Positions 56,710 to 64,000 of a stretch of 64,000 nucleotides of DNA are shown in pieces (the stretch's first letter is position 1; the number at the start of each line of letters is the position of its first letter). The notes below the pieces were generated by a model. It saw only the letters and a list, made by a program, of their open reading frames with translations. It was not told where the DNA came from and ran no database searches. Both the position numbers and the translations under genes were made by a program. The DNA is taken from contig NZ_JAIUZY010000001.1 of assembly GCF_020171625.1 (NCBI RefSeq), positions 124,001 through 188,000 on the forward strand, given 5' to 3'. This DNA is from Salipiger bermudensis. Its GTDB lineage: Bacteria; Pseudomonadota; Alphaproteobacteria; Rhodobacterales; Rhodobacteraceae.

Positions 56710-58959
56710 ATGTCCGATCGCAACCGCCGCACACGGGTCACTTCAAGCCATTGGGGTGCGTTCGAGCTCGATGTGGAGGGCGATCGCATCGTCGCCGCGC
56801 GGCCCTTCGCGGCCGATCCCAATCCGCCCGAGATCCCGCAGGCGATTCCCGCTGCCGTGCATCACCGCAGCCGGGTGGCGCGGCCCTCGATCCGCAAGGG
56901 CTGGCTCGATGGGCGCAAGCGGGGCGGGCGCGGCTGCGAGCCTTTTGTCGAGCTGCCCTGGGACGAGGCGCTCGACATCGCCGCGGCCGAGATCGACCGG
57001 GTGCGCCATACGCATGGCAACGAGGCGATCTTCGGCGGCTCTTACGGCTGGTCCTCGGCGGGGCGGTTCCACCACGCCCAGAGCCAGGTGCACCGTTTCC
57101 TCAACAGCGTCGGCGGCTACGTCGCCTCGTTCGGAAGTTATTCGACGGGCTGCGCGCAGGCGATCATGCCGCATGTCTTCGGGCGTGATTTCATCTCGCA
57201 TCTCTACGACCATCAGGAGAACTGGCAGACGCTGGAGGCCGAGACCGAAACGCTTGTGATGTTCGGCGGCATCAACCCCAAGAACAGCCAGGTCAGTATG
57301 GGCGGCGTGACCGAACATGGCACCGCCGGCTGGATCGGGCGGTTCCTCGCCAAGGGCATGTACTGCGTCAACATCGGCCCGCAGCGCGGCGACGCCCCCG
57401 AGGGCTGCGAGTGGATGCCGGTGACGCCGGGCTCGGACACCGCCCTGATGCTGGCGCTGGCGCATGTGCTTGAAAGCGAGGGCCTCGCGGATCACGCGTT
57501 CCTCGCGCGCTGCACCACCGGCTACGACCGCTTCCGCCCCTATCTGCTGGGCGAAAGCGACGGGCAGGCCAAGACGCCCGAATGGGCGGCGCCGCTTTGC
57601 GGGGTGGCACCGGAGGCGATCCGCGCGCTTGCCCGTCGCATGGCCTCGACCCGCACGATGATCACCGTGGCGTGGTCGCTGCAGCGTGGCGAGCACGGCG
57701 AGCAACCCTATTGGATGTCGGCGGTGCTCGCGGCGATGCTGGGGCAGATCGGCCTGCCCGGCGGCGGCGTGGGCTACGGCTACGGCGCGATCGGCGGCGT
57801 CGGGCACAGCTTTCGGAGGATGCGGGGCATGACGCTGCCGCAGGGCGTCAATCCGGTGACCAAGGTGATCCCGGTGGCGCGCATCGCCGACATGCTGCGC
57901 AACCCCGGCCAGCCCTATGATTTCAACGGCCGGCGCGAACCCTATCCCGACATCCGCCTGATCTACTGGGCGGGCGGCAACCCGTTTCACCACCATCAGG
58001 ATCTCAACGCGTTCCACGAGGCGTGGCAGCAGCCCGAGACGATCCTGGTCAACGAGCCGTGGTGGACGCCCACCGCCAAGCGCGCCGACATCGTCTTCCC
58101 GGCGACCACACCTTACGAGCGCGAGGACATCGGTCGCTCGCCGCTCGACGACTATCTCTTTCACATGCCGGCGATGATCCCCCCGGTGGGCGAGGCGCGC
58201 GACGATTACGACATCTTCGCCGCGCTTGCCGAACGGATGGGAGCGGCGCAGGCCTATACCGAGGGCAGAACCAGCACCGAGTGGATCGAGGCGCTCTACG
58301 AGGGCTATCGCCAGGTGTCCGCCGAGGACGGCATCGAGGTGCCCGATCTCGACGGGTTGCGCGAGGTCAACTGGCTGAAGCTGCCGATACGCTACGAGGG
58401 GCCGACCCCGAGCTTCCTGCGCCGCTTCCGCGACGACCCAGAGGGCGCGCCGCTCGGCACGCCCTCTGGGCGGCTCGAGATCTTCTCCGAGACCATCGAC
58501 GGCTTCGGCTATGCCGATTGCCCCGGCCACCCGGTCTGGCTGCCGCCCTCCGAATGGCTGGGCGCGGCGCGGCAGGAGGCGCCGTTGCACCTTGTCTCGC
58601 CGCAGCCGGGCGACAAGCTGCACAGCCAGCTCGAGGCGGCGCTGGCGGACCGCCCGGGCGCGCGCCCCGAGACTCTGGTGATGCATCCCGACGATGCGGC
58701 GGCGCGCGGCATCGCAAGCGGCGATCTGGTGCGGGTGTTCAACACCCGCGGCGCGGTGCGGGCGCGGGCGCGGGTCAGCGACGAGATCCGCCCCGGCGTG
58801 GTGGCGCTGCCGACCGGCGCGTGGTTCGGCGACCCCGGTGAGAACCTCGATCCGCACGGCAACCCCAACGTGCTCACCGCCGATATCGGCACCTCGCGGC
58901 TGGGCCAAGGCTGCAGCGCGCATACCGCGCTGGTCGAGGTGTCGGGCCTCGACGCGTGA
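56710..58959 (+). CDS. molybdopterin oxidoreductase, BisC/TorA (DMSO reductase) family
   Basis: A 749-residue molybdo-bis-MGD enzyme of the biotin sulfoxide/TMAO/DMSO reductase type. The molybdenum ligand is probably Ser145 in FGSYSTGCAQAIMPHV. WSSAGRFHHAQSQVHRFLN and WSLQRGEHGEQPYWM are cofactor-contacting blocks. It has no twin-arginine signal and no N-terminal cysteine cluster, so it is cytoplasmic, like BisC. It may repair oxidised biotin or methionine sulfoxides. No electron-transfer partner is adjacent. Confidence 0.88.
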   Translation: MSDRNRRTRVTSSHWGAFELDVEGDRIVAARPFAADPNPPEIPQAIPAAVHHRSRVARPSIRKGWLDGRKRGGRGCEPFVELPWDEALDIAAAEIDRVRHTHGNEAIFGGSYGWSSAGRFHHAQSQVHRFLNSVGGYVASFGSYSTGCAQAIMPHVFGRDFISHLYDHQENWQTLEAETETLVMFGGINPKNSQVSMGGVTEHGTAGWIGRFLAKGMYCVNIGPQRGDAPEGCEWMPVTPGSDTALMLALAHVLESEGLADHAFLARCTTGYDRFRPYLLGESDGQAKTPEWAAPLCGVAPEAIRALARRMASTRTMITVAWSLQRGEHGEQPYWMSAVLAAMLGQIGLPGGGVGYGYGAIGGVGHSFRRMRGMTLPQGVNPVTKVIPVARIADMLRNPGQPYDFNGRREPYPDIRLIYWAGGNPFHHHQDLNAFHEAWQQPETILVNEPWWTPTAKRADIVFPATTPYEREDIGRSPLDDYLFHMPAMIPPVGEARDDYDIFAALAERMGAAQAYTEGRTSTEWIEALYEGYRQVSAEDGIEVPDLDGLREVNWLKLPIRYEGPTPSFLRRFRDDPEGAPLGTPSGRLEIFSETIDGFGYADCPGHPVWLPPSEWLGAARQEAPLHLVSPQPGDKLHSQLEAALADRPGARPETLVMHPDDAAARGIASGDLVRVFNTRGAVRARARVSDEIRPGVVALPTGAWFGDPGENLDPHGNPNVLTADIGTSRLGQGCSAHTALVEVSGLDA

Positions 58960-58977
58960 GGCGGGCGGGCGCCGGCC

Positions 58978-59550
58978 TCAGCCGCGCGCCCGGTCCGCGC
59001 GGAGCCAGCGAAACACCAGCATCAGGATGAGGGTGGTGGCGATCAGGCCAAAGAGATCGCCCACCGCATAGGCCACCAGAACGACCGCCGACCAGTTCGA
59101 CAGGATCACCCCCGAGAACACCAGCGACTGACCCACAGAATTGATTACCGAGGCCAGCATCCCGACCAGCAGCAGCCATTTCCAGTGCACCCGCAGGCGC
59201 TCCTTGGCGTAGAGGTTGAACCCGAAGGCGCGCATCAGCTCGAAGGCAACCGGCGCCGCGACCGCACCGATGAGGATCGAGATCAGGACCATCGGCTCGC
59301 TCGCAGACCCGATCCCGGCATCGGCAAAGATACATTCCGACAGGAAGGCGCCGACGCAGAGCGCCGGGATCGCCGCGCGACCCAGCAGCCACGTCGCGAG
59401 AACCCGGACGCCGTGCGGCAGGTAGAGCAGGCTGGCGAAGCTGGTGACCTCGGGCAGAAGCCGCGCCTGCACGGGCGTGATGATCATCGTCGTGAGGCCA
59501 TGGGCGAGGACATAGGCCACGACGGTCACACCGAAATATGGGATTTGCAT
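58978..59550 (-). CDS. multi-pass membrane protein of unknown function
   Basis: A 190-residue membrane protein with about five or six predicted segments. LPHGVRVLATWLLG resembles the signature of MASE1-type sensor membrane domains (PHGVR). No output domain is attached. ATG 59550 is preferred; GTG 59601 adds 17 residues. It is next to a small winged-helix regulator on the same strand (71 bp), which may be its partner. Function unknown. Confidence 0.65.
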   Translation of the reverse strand: MQIPYFGVTVVAYVLAHGLTTMIITPVQARLLPEVTSFASLLYLPHGVRVLATWLLGRAAIPALCVGAFLSECIFADAGIGSASEPMVLISILIGAVAAPVAFELMRAFGFNLYAKERLRVHWKWLLLVGMLASVINSVGQSLVFSGVILSNWSAVVLVAYAVGDLFGLIATTLILMLVFRWLRADRARG

Positions 59551-59621
59551 CAGGAACAGGTCTTTCTCATCCGGGGTCTCGCGGCGTCGACCGCGCGGCA
59601 CGACGGAGGGTCGGGTGCGGA

Positions 59622-59939
59622 TCAGCTCGGAGGCAGATCCTTGCCGACCAGATCGCTGCGCACAACATAATTCCGCCCCCGGCTCTGTCCGGTCTGCTCG
59701 AGCAGCCCATAGCCCAGCAGGGTGCGGATCGCGCGATAGAGCGTGGCCTGCGCCACCGGTTCCAGCAGAGAGTGCTTGCGGATCTGTTCGGTGCTGATCT
59801 CGTCGTCAACACAGGAGGTCAGGCTGTGCGCCGCCAGCAGCACATCGCGCTCGGTGCGGCTGAGGTCCTCGAGCCCGACATCGCGTTCGAGCTTTCGCAG
59901 CATCTCCCGCAGTTCGAAGATCGGCGTCAGTTTGTCCAT
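59622..59939 (-). CDS. small winged-helix (MarR-like) DNA-binding protein
   Basis: A 105-residue protein with a helix-turn-helix: LSRTERDVLLAAHSL, STEQIRKHSLLEPVAQATLY and RAIRTLLGYGLLEQTGQSRG (recognition helix then wing). It is a single-domain regulator of unknown signal. A 17-bp palindrome lies 66 bp upstream of its start. It is probably cotranscribed with the downstream membrane protein gene. Confidence 0.75.
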   Translation of the reverse strand: MDKLTPIFELREMLRKLERDVGLEDLSRTERDVLLAAHSLTSCVDDEISTEQIRKHSLLEPVAQATLYRAIRTLLGYGLLEQTGQSRGRNYVVRSDLVGKDLPPS

Positions 59940-60004
59940 GGTCCGGGTCCCGTGAAACGCACGGCGTGCTTGTAAACAAAAGGAAAGAGAACCTCCTCAA
60001 GACG

Positions 60005-60021
60005 TTTATCACAATGATAAA
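60005..60021. promoter_or_regulatory. 17-bp palindrome upstream of the winged-helix gene
   Basis: TTTATCA-CAA-TGATAAA, a perfect inverted repeat with 7-bp arms, 66 bp before the start of the winged-helix gene. It is a good candidate for the binding site of that regulator (autoregulation). Confidence 0.45.
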
Positions 60022-60109
60022 GCAATGGAAGCCCTCTGCGCGGCGTGGTACTATCATCGAGACGACGTTCCGTGAGTGGTGCCGCCGTCTTGTATTTATA
60101 TCAGTGTAG

Positions 60110-60146
60110 CCTCGGTGACCCCCGGTCATCGAGGCGTTTTCTTTTT
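60110..60146 (+). terminator. orphan intrinsic terminator, possible small RNA 3' end
   Basis: An 11-bp stem (60110-60120 with 60124-60134, one G-U pair) and CCC loop is followed by TTTTCTTTTT (60137-60146). No coding gene precedes it on the plus strand for over 1 kb. It may end an unannotated small RNA. An ACCTCCTCAA stretch at 59991-60000, resembling an anti-Shine-Dalgarno motif, would lie within such an RNA. Confidence 0.6.
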
Positions 60147-60426
60147 ACGCCTATTGCGTGTGCCGGCGCGTGGGCGCTTTGGACGTCGCGTGACGCAGGG
60201 CAGCCCCGCCCAAACCGCGCCACGCGGTTCCGTCATTGACGGCGGCGGTGGGGACGATCCGCCTGCCTCCCGCCGGTCGCGACACGCAGAAGATGAGTGC
60301 CAAACGCCGCGGCCCCATCCCTTGCCCAGCTCTCTGAAGACAACGTCGCCGGACGAGGGCGCGATCAGCCGCCGCGCGAGCCCGAATCAGGGGCCCTTTG
60401 TCGCGCACCCGAGCTGGCGTCGCGGA
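60147..60426. other. noncoding region between the orphan terminator and rplY
   Basis: About 280 bp with no recognisable gene. A small perfect inverted repeat (AACCGCG-CCA-CGCGGTT) lies near 60212-60228. Frames here lack ribosome sites. Confidence 0.45.
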
Positions 60427-60461
60427 AACCAAAACGGCCCCGCCGCGAGGCAGGGCCGTTT
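60427..60461 (-). terminator. intrinsic terminator of rplY
   Basis: On the minus strand a 13-bp stem (60432-60444 with 60449-60461, one G-U pair) and 4-nt loop is followed by TTTTGGTTT. It lies about 30 bp past the rplY stop. Confidence 0.8.
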
Positions 60462-60487
60462 CGTGATCTGTCGAAGCTGCGGAGGCG

Positions 60488-61108
60488 TTATTCCTCTGCG
60501 GCCTCCTCTTCGCCTTCATCGCCGTCTTCGGCGCGCAGGCCGCGCGGTGCCGAGATGTTGGCGATCACGAAGTCGCGGTCGATGGTCGGCTTTGCGCCTT
60601 CCGGCAGCGTCACGTCCGAGATATGGATGACGTCGCCGATCTGCTTGTCCGCGAGGTCCACGGTGATGTGGTCCGGGATGTCGCCGGCGAGCACTTCGAG
60701 CTCGACTTCCTGACGCACGACGGTCAGCACGCCACCCTTCTTCAGGCCCGGCGCGGTTTCTTCATTGATGAAGTCCACGTGGATGAAGAGGTTGATCCGG
60801 CTGGTGCGGCGCAGGCGCATCAGGTCGAAATGGGTCGGAAGGTCCTTCACGACATCGCGCTGCACGTCGCGGCAGATCACGCGCACGTCGTCATGCCCGT
60901 CGACCTTCAGGTTGAAGAGGGTCGACTTGAAGCGGCCTGCCTTCAGGCGCTTGAGCAGTTCGTTGAAGGGCACCTGGATCGCCAGCGGCTCTGCGTCGCC
61001 ACCGAAAACAATCCCCGGAACCATGCCGTCGCGACGGACCTGACGAGCGGCGCCCTTGCCTGTCCCCGTACGTTCCAGAGCCACGAGATCAGGAATCTCA
61101 CCAGCCAT
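60488..61108 (-). CDS. rplY: 50S ribosomal protein L25 (general stress CTC form)
   Basis: A 206-residue L25/CTC-family protein that binds 5S rRNA. The N-terminal L25 domain ([29 protein letters not shown]) is followed by the CTC C-terminal domain ([22 protein letters not shown]). The tail is acidic ([12 protein letters not shown]). In related genomes it is usually next to pth, here at 55784. Confidence 0.95.
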   Translation of the reverse strand: MAGEIPDLVALERTGTGKGAARQVRRDGMVPGIVFGGDAEPLAIQVPFNELLKRLKAGRFKSTLFNLKVDGHDDVRVICRDVQRDVVKDLPTHFDLMRLRRTSRINLFIHVDFINEETAPGLKKGGVLTVVRQEVELEVLAGDIPDHITVDLADKQIGDVIHISDVTLPEGAKPTIDRDFVIANISAPRGLRAEDGDEGEEEAAEE

Positions 61109-61372
61109 GTTGATATCTCCATAAATAAGGGCAGGGTGCCTCCAAGGCTGTCACCCCGCGTAAGAGCCGCTCCGATAGACCGGATCGCCCCCTTTCTCAA
61201 GTCTCTTTTTGCCCGCGGCCGCGCTTAGCGCGGGGTCAGGGCGATCTCGCCCCGCCTCGAGCACGGCCATGCCGGCGTTTCCCCGGCGTGCTGTCGAGGG
61301 GCTGAGCCCGCGCCAGCCTCTGGATCCCTCGGCGCCTTTGCTGAAACGCGCCTTAACGGCACCGACCTGCCT
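61109..61372. other. upstream region of rplY
   Basis: Contains the rplY promoter and leader, which were not resolved. No gene is seen. The 479-bp gap 61109-61587 also contains the repeat at 61373-61492. Confidence 0.45.
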
Positions 61373-61492
61373 GCCTCCGGCGGGAGTATTTTTGACGAAG
61401 AGAAGCCGGGGGCGCGGCGCTCCTGGCTTCTTTGGTTCAAAAATACCTCGGGGGTGAATTGGCCGAAAGCCAAGAGGGGGCAGCGCCCCCTC
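61373..61492. repeat. two opposed family 1 repeats
   Basis: A reverse copy (GCCTCCGGCGGGAGTATTT from 61373, GACGAAGAGAAG) is directly followed by a forward copy (CTTCTTTGGTTCAAAAATAC, CTCGGGGGTGAATTGG, then GGGGGCAGCGCCCCC). The pair forms a large imperfect inverted repeat. Confidence 0.65.
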
Positions 61493-61587
61493 TTTTCCAT
61501 TAAAGGCGCACTTTTGGTGCGACAGGGGGCAGCGCCTCCTCCCGCATTCCATCTTGCTGTAGCGTCAGCCGGGCAGGGACTTCGCCC

Positions 61588-62754
61588 TCACGCCTGCCAG
61601 TCGCCCGAGAACCCTTTCGGGATCAGCAGGATGTCGCGGTCGACCTCATTGATGTCGGTGCGCCCGCAGAGCCCCATCGAGCTGTCGAGCTCTTTGTGGA
61701 TCACGCGCAGCGCTTCGGAGACACCTTTCTCTCCCATCGCGCCCAGCCCGTAGACATAGGCGCGGCCGATCCAACAGCCCTTGGCGCCCATGGCCACGGC
61801 CTTGAGCACGTCCTGGCCCGAGCGGACGCCGCTGTCGAGATGCACCTCGATCTTGTCGCCCACCGCGTCCAGGATCGGCGCCAGCGCCCGGATCGAGCTC
61901 AGTGCGCCATCGAGCTGGCGGCCGCCGTGGTTGCTCACGACGATGGCATCGGCGCCGACATTGCAGGCCTCGAGCGCGTCGCGCGGGTCGATGATCCCCT
62001 TGATGATGAGCGGGCCCTCCCACATCTTGCGGAACTCGCGGATGCGGTCCCAGTTCAGCGCCTGATCGAAGCTCTGGGCGGTCCAGGTCGCCAGGCTCGA
62101 GGGGTCCTCGACGCCCTTGGCGTGGCCGACGATATTGCCGAAGAAGCGCCGCTTGGTCTGCAGCATCTCCAGCCCCCAGGGCACCTTGGTCATCATGTTG
62201 GCCACGGATTTCGGCGTCAGCTTGGGTGGGGCGGAGAGGCCGTTCTTGATGTCCTTGTGGCGCTGGCCCAGCAGCTGCAGGTCGACGGTGATCACCGCCG
62301 CCGAGCAGTTCGCCGCCTTGGCGCGGTCGAACAGGCGCTGCATGAAATCGTCGTCCTTGAGTGTGTAGACCTGCATCCAGAACGGCGCCGAGGTGTTCTC
62401 GGCCACGTCCTCGATCGAGCAGATCGACATGGTCGAGAGGCAATAGGGCACGCCGAATTTCTCGGCGGCGCGGGCGGCGTGGATCTCGCCATCGGCGTGC
62501 TGCATCCCGGTCAGACCCACCGGCGCCAGCGCCACCGGCATCGCCGCATCCTGTCCGATGAGCGTCGTCGCGGTGGAGCGGCCCGTCATGTCGATGGCGA
62601 CGCGCTGGCGCAGGTAGATGTCGTCGAAATCCGAGCTGTTCTCGCGGAAGGTCTGCTCGCTCCAGCTGCCGGATTCGCAATAGTCGTAGAACATCTTGGG
62701 GACGCGGCGGCGGTAGATCCGCTTGAGGTCCTCGATTTCGGTGATGTGGGGCAT
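61588..62754 (-). CDS. lldD: FMN-dependent alpha-hydroxy-acid dehydrogenase (L-lactate dehydrogenase-like)
   Basis: A 388-residue FMN TIM-barrel enzyme oxidising L-lactate or a similar 2-hydroxy acid. FDDIYLRQRVAIDMTGR, LAPVGLTGMQHADGE, the catalytic-histidine block SNHGGRQLDG and LDSGVRSGQDVLKA are visible. ATG 62754 is used. It diverges from the ZIP transporter gene. Lactate is the most common substrate, but other hydroxy acids are possible. Confidence 0.88.
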   Translation of the reverse strand: MPHITEIEDLKRIYRRRVPKMFYDYCESGSWSEQTFRENSSDFDDIYLRQRVAIDMTGRSTATTLIGQDAAMPVALAPVGLTGMQHADGEIHAARAAEKFGVPYCLSTMSICSIEDVAENTSAPFWMQVYTLKDDDFMQRLFDRAKAANCSAAVITVDLQLLGQRHKDIKNGLSAPPKLTPKSVANMMTKVPWGLEMLQTKRRFFGNIVGHAKGVEDPSSLATWTAQSFDQALNWDRIREFRKMWEGPLIIKGIIDPRDALEACNVGADAIVVSNHGGRQLDGALSSIRALAPILDAVGDKIEVHLDSGVRSGQDVLKAVAMGAKGCWIGRAYVYGLGAMGEKGVSEALRVIHKELDSSMGLCGRTDINEVDRDILLIPKGFSGDWQA

Positions 62755-62896
62755 GGACGGGTCCTTCAGCGCGATGCGGTCAGGTTTGATTACCAATTCG
62801 CGACAGTTTGCGCAATCTACCGATCTGGACATTTCCCCGCCCGGTCGGGTTAGTGGCGGCCGGGGAGGTCGGTGAGTGCAGTCAGGGGACGATGCG

Positions 62897-63664
62897 ATGA
62901 TCCTATGGGGCCTTCTGGCCAGTCTCGGAGCCGGTCTGATGACCGGGGTGGGGGCGCTGCCTGTGCTGTTCGGGCGCGAGATATCGCGCCGGACCAATGA
63001 CATGATGCTGGGCTTCGCGGCGGGGGTGATGATCTCGGCCTCGTTCTTTTCGCTGATCCTGCCGGGCATCGACCAGGGCGAGGTGATCTTCGGCTCGACC
63101 GTGACGGCGGCGCTGATGGCGGCTGCGGGCATCGCGCTCGGGGCAGCCACGGTCGCGGGGATCAACCGCTGGGTGCCGCACGAGCATTTCGTCTCCGGCC
63201 CCGAAGGCGCCGATCCCGGCGCGCTGTCGAAGCTGTGGCTGTTCATTCTCGCGATCACCATCCACAATTTCCCCGAGGGCATGGCGGTGGGCGTGGGCTT
63301 CGGCGGCGGGGACGTGACCAACGGCATGTCGCTGGCCACCGGCATCGGGCTGCAGAACGCGCCGGAGGGCCTCGCGGTGGCTTTGGCCCTGCGGGGGCAG
63401 GGCTATGGTCGGCTGCGCAGCGTGTGGTACGCCACGCTGACCGGGCTGGTCGAGCCGATCGGCGGTCTCATCGGCGTGGCGGCGGTGTCGGTCTCTGTCT
63501 ACGTGCTGCCGGTCGGGCTGACCTTCGCCGCGGGTGCCATGCTCTTCATCATCAGCCACGAGATCATTCCCGAAACCCACCGCCACGGGCACCAGAACCG
63601 CGCCACCACCGGGCTTCTGGTCGGGCTGATCCTGATGATGTTCCTCGACGTGACGCTGGGCTGA
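62897..63664 (+). CDS. ZIP-family divalent metal transporter
   Basis: A 255-residue transporter with about eight predicted membrane segments. The metal-path motifs are [12 protein letters not shown] (segment IV) and [11 protein letters not shown] (segment V). A short charged loop ([13 protein letters not shown]) lies between segments III and IV. It likely imports zinc or a similar metal. ATG 62897 is preferred to GTG 62876. Confidence 0.88.
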   Translation: MILWGLLASLGAGLMTGVGALPVLFGREISRRTNDMMLGFAAGVMISASFFSLILPGIDQGEVIFGSTVTAALMAAAGIALGAATVAGINRWVPHEHFVSGPEGADPGALSKLWLFILAITIHNFPEGMAVGVGFGGGDVTNGMSLATGIGLQNAPEGLAVALALRGQGYGRLRSVWYATLTGLVEPIGGLIGVAAVSVSVYVLPVGLTFAAGAMLFIISHEIIPETHRHGHQNRATTGLLVGLILMMFLDVTLG

Positions 63665-63765
63665 GGCGACGATCGTCCTGCGCGGGCGCTGGGGCGCGCG
63701 CGCGCGCCGTTTCCTTTTCACCGGCGCTCTGCTATAGCCGGGCCTCGCAACAAAGGAGGCACGAC

Positions 63766-64000
63766 ATGGCCCACAAGGTGTTCATCGACGGCGAAGCCGG
63801 TACCACGGGATTGCAGATCCGCGAGCGTCTCGAGGCGCGCGCCGATATTGCCCTGGTCCAGGTCGCCCATGAGCGCCGAAAGGACCGTGACGCGCGCTCC
63901 GAGGCCCTGGCCGAAGCCGACGTGGCGATCCTGTGCCTGCCCGACGATGCCGCGCGCGAGACCGTCGAACTGGCGGCGCCGCACGGCACCCGCATCATCG
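63766..64000 (+). CDS. argC: N-acetyl-gamma-glutamyl-phosphate reductase, C-terminus outside window
   Basis: Third step of arginine synthesis. 78 codons are visible from [20 protein letters not shown], including the NADP-binding GEAGTTG and [12 protein letters not shown] segments of the type 2 ArgC. AAAGGAGG precedes ATG 63766. The rest lies outside the window. Confidence 0.92.
   Translation, partial: MAHKVFIDGEAGTTGLQIRERLEARADIALVQVAHERRKDRDARSEALAEADVAILCLPDDAARETVELAAPHGTRII

Noticed and set aside
60076-60630. Plus-strand frame across the gap before rplY
   Set aside because: It crosses a strong terminator hairpin and is antisense to rplY; no ribosome site or motif.

Overview
The window is a GC-rich alphaproteobacterial chromosome segment, most likely from the family Rhodobacteraceae (roseobacter group). 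Indicators seen together are a ChpT-type histidine phosphotransferase, an olsB-olsA ornithine-lipid pair, a dctPQM TRAP transporter with its DctBD two-component system, a fused indolepyruvate oxidoreductase, the DUF2849/DUF934 sulfur-assimilation operon, and a family of short intergenic repeats. Most of the window is housekeeping. No phage, integrase, insertion sequence, rRNA or CRISPR array was seen. The first gene (glmS) and the last (argC) run off the window.

Layout. 1-6.8 kb: glmU-glmS, phosphoglycolate phosphatase, a PLP aminotransferase-fold protein, and an XdhC/CoxI plus molybdopterin-binding pair. 6.9-14.2 kb: infC with an apparent AUA start, a membrane protein, ferredoxin reductase, and the cobA-DUF2849-cysI-cysH-DUF934 sulfate assimilation operon facing a divergent AsnC/Lrp regulator. 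14.4-22.3 kb: a cytochrome P450, then dctB-dctD and dctP-dctQ-dctM with paired palindromic operators and an attenuator-like terminator. 22.5-27.7 kb: tpiA, an A-type Fe-S carrier, an acetyltransferase, an MscS-like channel, a DUF59 protein and a membrane LytTR regulator. 28.1-34.8 kb: two tRNA-Asp genes, obgE-proB-proA, chpT and olsB-olsA. 34.9-44.9 kb: a thiE-like gene, trmJ, ctaA, an M32 carboxypeptidase, two LysR regulators, purL and a methyltransferase. 45.1-52.1 kb: indolepyruvate oxidoreductase, murI, ccmE, grxD, bolA and exonuclease III. 52.2-55.7 kb: a repeat-peptide cassette. 55.8-64 kb: pth, a BisC/TorA-like molybdoenzyme, a small winged-helix regulator, rplY, an LldD-type dehydrogenase, a ZIP transporter and argC.

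The most unusual locus is 52,264-55,247. A 255-residue protein consists of a 28-residue leader followed by twelve copies of an (F/Y/V)TSCA motif at a 20-residue period, and it ends exactly on the twelfth motif. It is followed by a perfect intercistronic hairpin, an unrecognised 352-residue helical protein, and an EamA-type transporter that overlaps that protein by 4 bp. The layout resembles a multi-core modified-peptide (RiPP) precursor, a partner or maturation protein and an exporter. This is inferred from architecture only. Its AT-rich upstream region carries two perfect DnaA-box 9-mers in opposite orientation.

Other points of interest: a DctD-type regulator that has lost the sigma-54 contact motif and the Walker A lysine, two families of dispersed intergenic repeats, an orphan intrinsic terminator that may mark a small RNA, and a likely insertion between the usually linked pth and rplY.
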